A stretch of DNA of 19,083 nt from Chloroflexota bacterium. Lineage in GTDB: Bacteria > Chloroflexota > Anaerolineae > Anaerolineales > Villigracilaceae. Shown in pieces: positions 14,791-19,083 of the stretch. How positions within the stretch are numbered: the stretch's first letter is position 1; every line of letters starts with the position of its first letter. The stretch is from NCBI GenBank assembly GCA_021796315.1, contig JAJYOH010000043.1, positions 1 through 19,083 on the forward strand. The letters are read 5' to 3'. Made by a program: the position numbers and the translations under genes. The notes under the pieces were generated by a model. The model saw nothing but the letters and a program-made list of their open reading frames with translations. It ran no database searches and was not told where the DNA came from.

Positions 14791-14854
14791 CTCGATACGG
14801 CAGTGGTGATTGAGTAGGCCGAAGGCCGTATCGAAATCCCGCTGCCTACTCGAC
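14791..14854. repeat. REP element with TCGATACGG/CCGTATCGA arms
   Basis: The perfect 9-bp arms lie at 14792-14800 and 14826-14834; a second interleaved pair, GAGTAG (14812-14817) and CTACTC (14846-14851), follows. GATACGGC-type and CTACTCGA-type arms are common in dispersed bacterial repeats. It separates the two minus-strand genes at 14088-14774 and 14863-16416. Confidence 0.7.
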
Positions 14855-14862
14855 TAGCAAAT

Positions 14863-16416
14863 TTATTGTTTTATTCCGCTCAACTTGCCGCTCAACGCAA
14901 AGCGGATGACCATGTCGTTGACGATCCATTCGATCGGCGCGCGATCATCGGTGAAGACCTGTGTGGTCTCGTAGCCGGGTTTCAGGTTGGCGAACGTGGT
15001 TTGCATGGCCGTCAGCAAAAGCGGATGAATGTCTGTGCGTTGAGAGAAGCGGTAGAGGTTGGTCGCAAAATTATCGGCAGTGGTCGGCTGCTTGGTGGCG
15101 AAGATCATGGTGTTCAACGTGCCGGGAATATCCATGATGTGAATGGATGGGAAAATAGTCGCCATCGTGGTTGCCAGCCCGTTGATCAATCTGCGGTCGC
15201 CGGGGACGCTGCCAACATTGATCGCCAGCACGCCGGTATCGGTCAGGTGATCGAAACAGATTTGATAAAACTCGACCGTGGTCATGTGCGGAGGAATATA
15301 CGGCGGACGATAGGCATCCACGGCAATGATGTCATACTTGTATAAGCTCTGGCTGAGATTCCAGCGCCCGTCGCCGATGTGGACAATTAAATTGGGCAGG
15401 TCTTCGCCGAAATATTTTTTCCCGACTTCGATGATCTTTGGATCAAGCTCATAACCGTCAATCGGGATCGGTCCGTAAACGGCCGTGGCTTGGCGCGCGG
15501 CAGTCCCGGCGGCCAGGCCGACAATTGCCATGCGTTTGATTTGTGACGGCTGCATGTTGGCATAAAAATATGGCCCGACCAAAAATTGTTCCCACGGTCC
15601 GCCATAATTTAAAGTGTTTGGATTATAGATCGAGTGAATGCCCTCGCCATCGTTCAATCGCAGGAGTGTGTAGCCATTAATCTGCTGAACCTGAATATAG
15701 TTGTAGGCCGACTCAGTTTCATAAATTTGCCCGGTATCGTTTTTCAGTGATTGCCCCGCTGTGAACAAGGCCAACAGTGCCAGCACAACCGGCATCCACA
15801 AATGTTGAATGAGAAGTTTGCGCGAGCCAAATTTTCCAAGCCCGGCCAGCGCCACAAAAAGTAAAAGCAAACTGAAAACTAAAAATGTATTGCGTGTGCC
15901 GATGGTTGGGATGGTCACAAGCACCGGTAAAAATGTCCCGATGAAGGAGCCGAGCGTGGACACTCCATAAATCGTTCCTGAAGTTACGCCCGCGCTTTTC
16001 GGGTCATCCACCATCAGGCGGATGGCGAACGGCGAAATCGTTCCGAGCAGAGTGACCGGGATGCTGAACAAAATCAGCACTGCCGCAAACGAGCCGAGCA
16101 ACACTGCCACATTCAAACCTTCAAAAGCCTTGGCCGCAAATTTCAAAACCGGGTTGGTAATAAATGGAACGACTCCCAACGTGAACGCGCCCCAGGCCAG
16201 GATCCGGAACATCGAGGCTGAGTCCGGCCAACGGTCCGCCCAGCGACCGCCGAGAAAATATCCGACCGTGAGGTAGATCAAGATCAATCCGATGATGCTG
16301 GCCCACACCAAATTGCTGGTCCCGAAAACATTTCCGATCAGGCGCGAGGCCGAAAGTTCGGCGGCCAGCGTGGTCATGCCGGAGATAAAAACCGTGAAAT
16401 ACAAATATTTTTTCAT
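14863..16416 (-). CDS. Membrane-fused spermidine-synthase-like methyltransferase-fold protein
   Basis: A 517-aa two-part protein. Residues 1-220 hold about seven membrane segments, including one with LSASRLIGNVFGTS as in the fused-MFS type of polyamine synthases. Residues 230-510 resemble spermidine synthase: YETESAYNYIQV (232-243), the nucleotide-binding loop GLAAGTA (300-306), Glu323 with Asp325 in GYELDP, GDGR (348-351) and VDAY with Asp367. The glycine loop has Ala-Ala where Gly is usual, and no decarboxylase gene (speD) is nearby, so polyamine synthesis is not assured. The ATG at 16416 is chosen because the long upstream open frame is antisense to the gene at 16513-17040 and to a repeat. 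A minus-strand -10 box supports it. Confidence 0.85.
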   Translation of the reverse strand: MKKYLYFTVFISGMTTLAAELSASRLIGNVFGTSNLVWASIIGLILIYLTVGYFLGGRWADRWPDSASMFRILAWGAFTLGVVPFITNPVLKFAAKAFEGLNVAVLLGSFAAVLILFSIPVTLLGTISPFAIRLMVDDPKSAGVTSGTIYGVSTLGSFIGTFLPVLVTIPTIGTRNTFLVFSLLLLFVALAGLGKFGSRKLLIQHLWMPVVLALLALFTAGQSLKNDTGQIYETESAYNYIQVQQINGYTLLRLNDGEGIHSIYNPNTLNYGGPWEQFLVGPYFYANMQPSQIKRMAIVGLAAGTAARQATAVYGPIPIDGYELDPKIIEVGKKYFGEDLPNLIVHIGDGRWNLSQSLYKYDIIAVDAYRPPYIPPHMTTVEFYQICFDHLTDTGVLAINVGSVPGDRRLINGLATTMATIFPSIHIMDIPGTLNTMIFATKQPTTADNFATNLYRFSQRTDIHPLLLTAMQTTFANLKPGYETTQVFTDDRAPIEWIVNDMVIRFALSGKLSGIKQ

Positions 16417-16443
16417 GTCTGCTCGTTGTAAAAAGATGGGCGA

Positions 16444-16449
16444 ATTATA
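16444..16449 (-). promoter_or_regulatory. -10 box of the spermidine-synthase-like gene
   Basis: TATAAT on the minus strand, 27 bases before the ATG. It lies 10 bp from the plus-strand -35 box at 16459-16464, so the two divergent promoters would compete or be co-regulated. Confidence 0.5.
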
Positions 16450-16458
16450 CCTGTTCAC

Positions 16459-16487
16459 TTGACGAAAGCCCTTTGCCCGGCTAAAAT
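16459..16487 (+). promoter_or_regulatory. Sigma70-type promoter of the tail-anchored repeat protein
   Basis: TTGACG (16459-16464) and TAAAAT (16482-16487) are separated by exactly 17 bp. This near-consensus promoter overlaps the possible upstream start codons (TTG 16459, ATG 16486), which shows that the gene begins downstream at 16513. Confidence 0.7.
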
Positions 16488-16512
16488 GCAGTCCGCTTCT
16501 TTTTGGACCGAT

Positions 16513-17040
16513 ATGCCTGACTCCGTTTCGACGTTTGACTCCGATCCCAATCTGCCGCAGGTGACCAACCTGTCGCAATCCAGCGCGGACTTGATCCAGG
16601 CCGAGCTGGTGCGGATGCATCAAAGCAGCGCGGCAGAGATCGATACCGACGAAGCGGAATTGAACATGAGCGCGGCGGCCAACGTAAAAGCCGTGACCGT
16701 TACTTCGCATGAAAGCGCGATTGCATTGTTGAACGCGCAGGATGTTTCTTTGACGAATAGCGGTGTGGCCGCCATCCGCGCTGAGACGGTCAATGTGAAT
16801 GGGGCGGCAGGTGCGGTGTTGGCAGGTTCGGCTAATTTTGGAAACACGTATGCGGGCCTGGTGGCCGCTCGTGAGGTCCGTGGTGAGCGGATCGAGGCAA
16901 TTGTCCTGTTTGGCAATCGCGTTGAAGGTGAAGTCCACACGATGTTGGACTCGCGCAGCGCTTTGCTGATGGGCCTGGTCGGCGGCTTGTTTGCCGGCCT
17001 GATGCTTCTGCTGGGACGCATGTTGTTCCACCGCGATTAA
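16513..17040 (+). CDS. Tail-anchored protein with short beta-type repeats, function unknown
   Basis: Not recognised as a named family. From ATG 16513 it has 175 aa. Residues 1-30 are polar (Ser, Asp, Gln). Residues about 45-145 show alternating hydrophobic/polar residues in steps of roughly 8-10 with many Ala, Val and Asn (VKAVTVTS, QDVSLTNS, AETVNVNG, GSANFGNT, REVRGERIEAI), which suggests a small beta-helix somewhat like bactofilin-type proteins. Residues 148-172 are one membrane helix, ending in HRD, so the protein is probably anchored by its C-terminus with the repeats on the cytoplasmic side. A good promoter and the lack of a competing gene support it. It is divergent from the spermidine-synthase-like gene. 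Confidence 0.72.
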   Translation: MPDSVSTFDSDPNLPQVTNLSQSSADLIQAELVRMHQSSAAEIDTDEAELNMSAAANVKAVTVTSHESAIALLNAQDVSLTNSGVAAIRAETVNVNGAAGAVLAGSANFGNTYAGLVAAREVRGERIEAIVLFGNRVEGEVHTMLDSRSALLMGLVGGLFAGLMLLLGRMLFHRD

Positions 17041-17046
17041 AGAATT

Positions 17047-17140
17047 AAACACAAAGGACACCAAGTACACAAAGGGGAAGAAAAAATCTTGAAGTTGCTT
17101 TTCCTTCGTGACCTTCGTGATCTTCGTGTACTTTGTGTTT
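17047..17140. repeat. Inverted repeat of the CACAAAGG/CCTTCGTG type
   Basis: The left arm is made of short ACACAAAGG-like steps (17047-17075), the right arm of CCTTCGTGACC-like steps ending CTTTGTGTTT (17103-17140). The arms pair imperfectly. Such arms are seen as dispersed repeats in many bacterial genomes. It follows the stop of the tail-anchored protein by 6 bp and could act as its 3' end structure. Confidence 0.65.
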
Positions 17141-17168
17141 GGAAGTTTTTTTGAATGTTCAGCGACGT

Positions 17169-17198
17169 TTGTCGCTTTGCAGAAATTCATTCTATAGA
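17169..17198 (+). promoter_or_regulatory. Possible promoter of the bL25 gene
   Basis: TTGTCG (17169-17174) and TATAGA (17193-17198) are 18 bp apart. Transcription would begin near 17205, so the REP-like 19-mer at 17209-17227 would form the very start of the leader, before GAGGAG at 17240-17245. Confidence 0.42.
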
Positions 17199-17208
17199 GC
17201 GAAGGTAA

Positions 17209-17227
17209 CTCTGAGCAAGTCGAAGAG
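17209..17227. repeat. REP-type 19-mer in the bL25 leader
   Basis: CTCTGAGCAAGTCGAAGAG matches the 19-mer at 9148-9166 at 15 of 19 positions. Two of the four changes are at positions 2 and 18, which face each other in the palindrome, and they swap C-G for T-A. Confidence 0.55.
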
Positions 17228-17250
17228 TGAGAGGCGCTCGAGGAGATAAG

Positions 17251-17937
17251 ATGGAAAAAGTAGTTCTAAAAGCATCCAAACGTGATGTGGTCGGCAAGCA
17301 GGTCAAGGCCTTACGCCGCGCCGGGTTATTGCCCGCCGTGATCTATGGTCGTCACACAGAGCCGATCAACGTTTCGCTGGATGCCAAAAGCGCAAATACT
17401 GCGTTGGCAAAAGTAACCTCGTCCAGCCTGGTCACGATTGATGTGGATGGCAGGGAATATCCGGCGCTGGTACGCGAGAAACAACGCAACTATATCAAGG
17501 GTGTTCTGACCCACGTTGATTTCCTGGCTGTTTCGTTGACCGAGAAACTGCGCGCCGAGGTCAGCATCGAGTTGACTGGCTTGTCGCTGGCTGTCAAGGA
17601 TTTCGATGCGGTGCTGGTCACCGGTATGCATACCCTGTCGGTGGAATGTTTGCCCGCCGATCTGCCGGATCGCATCGTTGTTGATATTTCACCGCTCGTC
17701 AAAGTTGGCGATAGCATTCACGTGCGCGATATTTCGCTGGGTGACAAGGTCCGCATTTTGGACGATGCCGATAATATGATCGTCAATGCCACCTACGCCA
17801 AGATCGAAGTCGAAGCTGTGGCTGCTCCTGTTGAGGGTGCGGTTGTTGCCGAAGCTGCCGAACCTGGCCTGTCTGTCGAGCGCGGCAAGAAGGAAGAAGA
17901 AGCCGCCGAAGGCGAAAAGACCGAGAAGAAGAAATAG
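17251..17937 (+). CDS. rplY: Large ribosomal subunit protein bL25 (CTC/TL5 type)
   Basis: A 228-aa 5S-rRNA-binding ribosomal protein of the long (CTC) form. The N-terminal L25 domain (about 1-90) has LKASKRDVVGKQVKALRRAGLLPAVIYG and an REKQRNYIKGVLTHVDF segment. The C-terminal TL5-type domain (about 95-185) has VKDFDAVLVTGMHTLSVECLPADLPDRIVVDISPL. The last 40 residues are rich in Ala, Glu and Lys. The ATG at 17251 is chosen because GAGGAG precedes it by 5 nt; an in-frame upstream start would read through the binding site. It is followed by a strong terminator and is a single-gene unit. Confidence 0.95.
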   Translation: MEKVVLKASKRDVVGKQVKALRRAGLLPAVIYGRHTEPINVSLDAKSANTALAKVTSSSLVTIDVDGREYPALVREKQRNYIKGVLTHVDFLAVSLTEKLRAEVSIELTGLSLAVKDFDAVLVTGMHTLSVECLPADLPDRIVVDISPLVKVGDSIHVRDISLGDKVRILDDADNMIVNATYAKIEVEAVAAPVEGAVVAEAAEPGLSVERGKKEEEAAEGEKTEKKK

Positions 17938-17955
17938 TCTTCAAAGTGTAAGCGA

Positions 17956-17986
17956 ACTCCCCGCCAATTTTGGCGGGGAGTTTTTG
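17956..17986 (+). terminator. Strong intrinsic terminator after bL25
   Basis: ACTCCCCGCC (17956-17965) pairs perfectly with GGCGGGGAGT (17972-17981) around AATTTT, followed by a T-run, 18 bp after the stop codon. Confidence 0.95.
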
Positions 17987-17998
17987 TTTGATGATGTT

Positions 17999-18033
17999 GT
18001 TGCGAGCCGCGCTTTTTGCGGCGTGGCAATCTC
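17999..18033. repeat. Short REP-like hairpin, degenerate copy 4
   Basis: GTTGCGAG at the left and GGCAATCTC at the right recall the ends of the larger repeats at 253-339 and 1788-1897. The centre is a hairpin GCCGC (18006-18010) with GCGGC (18018-18022). It lies between the bL25 terminator and the end of the Nudix gene, and could serve as the latter's 3' hairpin. Confidence 0.45.
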
Positions 18034-18040
18034 AGACAAT

Positions 18041-18637
18041 TTATAAATCCAACACTCTCAATAAATCCACCGTCATTCTGGCTGTCGCGCCCCACAGCAA
18101 TTCGCCATCGTAGGGATGATACGCGATCAAAGTTCTGTTTCTTCCAAACATGTTGAATTCCCAGCGGTGACGTTTATCGGCCAGCCATAAAAGCGGAATG
18201 GTGAACACGCGCGCCACTTCGTGTTCTCCGACGCGGAAAACTGTCGGCCACGGAATCACGCCCACCACCGGTGTGATGCGGAAACTGGTGATGGTGATCA
18301 TGTTTGCCAGGCGTCCCAGCACGCGGACATTGTTTGGTTGAAGCCCAATTTCTTCTTCCGCCTCGCGCAAGGCAGTTTCTTCCGGCGTGGACTCGCCTTC
18401 GTCACATGCACCGCCGGGGAAGGAGACCTGTCCCTTGTGGCTTTCAACACTGTCAGTGCGACGCGTGAACAACAAGTGCCACTCGTCACCCTGCCACGCC
18501 AGCGGAACCAAAACGGCGGCACATTTCAAACGCGTTTCATCGTTCAAGTCGATCTCGGCGTAGCCGTCCGAAGATGGACCGGCGGCTTTAATGGCCTCGT
18601 GTAATTTTTTGGTGATGAATTCTTCGGTGATTCCCAT
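18041..18637 (-). CDS. Nudix hydrolase, CoA pyrophosphatase type
   Basis: A 198-aa cytosolic hydrolase. The CoA-specific motif is visible as LLFTRRTDSVESHKGQ followed by VSFPGG (residues 55-76), and the Nudix box follows with REAEEEIGL (91-99), including metal-ligand Glu92, Glu95 and Glu96. Members of this group (NudL/YeaB, Nudt7-like) split CoA or acyl-CoA into 3',5'-ADP and phosphopantetheine. The box spacing is one residue longer than the classic form, as in this group. The ATG at 18637 is preferred; upstream in-frame residues are Arg/Pro-rich and overlap a spacer hairpin. It lies 53 bp after the zinc-ribbon gene and may be its co-transcribed partner. Confidence 0.9.
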   Translation of the reverse strand: MGITEEFITKKLHEAIKAAGPSSDGYAEIDLNDETRLKCAAVLVPLAWQGDEWHLLFTRRTDSVESHKGQVSFPGGACDEGESTPEETALREAEEEIGLQPNNVRVLGRLANMITITSFRITPVVGVIPWPTVFRVGEHEVARVFTIPLLWLADKRHRWEFNMFGRNRTLIAYHPYDGELLWGATARMTVDLLRVLDL

Positions 18638-18656
18638 CTTTATATTCGCTCGGTGG

Positions 18657-18676
18657 CGTCCTCGCCGCCGAGGACG
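18657..18676. other. Perfect hairpin between two genes
   Basis: CGTCCTCG (18657-18664) pairs perfectly with CGAGGACG (18669-18676) around CCGC. It sits in the 53-bp spacer upstream of the Nudix gene, with no T-tract after it on either strand. It may be a small REP, or affect expression of the Nudix gene in a shared transcript. Confidence 0.5.
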
Positions 18677-18690
18677 GCGGCTGGAGCAAC

Positions 18691-19083
18691 TTAATTTCCC
18701 CGCACCGGGCTTCCGCAGAAGGCGCACTCAGCGGTGATGTCGTCCAGCCAGTCCACTTCATCCGGGCGGACGGGCGCGCCGCAGCCGGGGCAATGCGTGG
18801 GAAGCGCGGCTTTCTGGTTGCGACCAGATTCGCTTGCAGCGTTGAAGGCGGGCAGAAGACTCTTCATCAGGTCGGTGATCTGTCCAGCTTCTGTGGTCAA
18901 GCCGCGCTGATTTAATTCGCCGACGATGCGATTGCCCTGGTTGAAAATTTTGCCGGGTTGGTTGCGTCTCGCAAAAAAATTCAGTCCATATTTAAGATGA
19001 GCCATGCCTGCCGGGATTTGCCCGGCGAAAATGCGGGCGCGTCCAGCCTGCAGATAAAAGAACGGCGCACGCGGCCCGCCGCG
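18691..19083 (-). CDS. Zinc-ribbon protein, partial (5' end outside the window)
   Basis: An open frame runs from the window edge to the stop at 18691, giving at least 130 residues. An ATG at 19005 (104 aa) has no good ribosome binding site, and the codons before it read sensibly (FFYLQAGRARIFAGQ), so the gene probably starts beyond the edge. The visible N-terminal part is helical and basic. The C-terminal part has CPGCG and CAFCG (Cys72, 75, 94, 97 counted from the internal Met), a four-Cys zinc ribbon. It could be a nucleic-acid-binding or scaffold protein; I do not recognise the family. The Nudix gene follows on the same strand. Confidence 0.7.
   Translation of the reverse strand, partial: RGGPRAPFFYLQAGRARIFAGQIPAGMAHLKYGLNFFARRNQPGKIFNQGNRIVGELNQRGLTTEAGQITDLMKSLLPAFNAASESGRNQKAALPTHCPGCGAPVRPDEVDWLDDITAECAFCGSPVRGN

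Noticed and set aside
16417..17190. N-terminal 258-codon extension of the spermidine-synthase-like gene up to 17190
   Set aside because: It is antisense to the gene at 16513-17040 and reads through the inverted repeat at 17047-17140 (giving a TKYTKITKVTK-like peptide). The membrane-domain start at 16416 has its own -10 box.

Overview
The window reads as a chromosomal segment of a free-living bacterium, most likely a member of the Chloroflexota (class Anaerolineae). This is an inference from the gene mix: a GH25-LysM lysozyme, a penicillin-acylase-family enzyme, a TatA/TatC pair, an Asp23-NusB pair, a membrane-fused spermidine-synthase-like protein, a TIGR01906/DUF1461-type membrane protein and a long CTC-type bL25. 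It also rests on the many short palindromic repeats between and inside genes. No rRNA, tRNA, CRISPR array, transposase or phage gene was seen.

Layout. Positions 1-771 hold no convincing protein gene. They contain several hairpins, a large inverted repeat (253-339) and a candidate structured RNA closed by a long-range stem (483-656). A promoter then leads into a lysozyme gene (772-1782, +). A bidirectional terminator (1910-1943) separates it from a penicillin-acylase-family gene (1948-4521, -). A three-gene ABC exporter operon follows on the minus strand: ATPase 7261-6266, permease 6269-5457, permease 5455-4667, terminator at about 4581-4611.

The accessory part is 7262-8430. Directly upstream of the exporter lies a 42-bp tandem repeat (about 4.5 copies). 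It abuts a second copy of the last codons and stop of the large lipoprotein gene. Next comes an MNT-HEPN toxin-antitoxin pair (8305-7982 and 7985-7599), and then the real end of the lipoprotein gene. The TA pair is thus flanked by direct repeats of the neighbouring gene's 3' end (39 bp identical, about 70 bp related), which looks like the scar of an integration or recombination event.

From 13078 down to 8371 a compact minus-strand gene string runs asp23-like, nusB, tatA, tatC, surface lipoprotein, with overlaps or gaps of a few bases. It combines envelope housekeeping, transcription antitermination, folded-protein export and an extracellular carbohydrate-binding lipoprotein. fabG (14014-13256) and a TIGR01906-type membrane protein (14774-14088) lie upstream, separated by a triple 23-bp repeat. 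The right-hand part has a divergent pair, a membrane-fused spermidine-synthase-like protein (-) and a tail-anchored repeat protein (+), with adjoining promoters. Then come ribosomal protein bL25 (+), a strong terminator, a CoA-type Nudix hydrolase (-) and a zinc-ribbon protein (-) cut by the window edge.

The most notable signals are the MNT-HEPN module between duplicated gene ends, the all-frame-open 42-bp minisatellite next to it, the candidate structured RNA near 483-656, and repeat elements placed inside coding sequence (9148-9166) and in a ribosomal-protein leader (17209-17227). All family assignments are from motif recognition by eye, not database searches.
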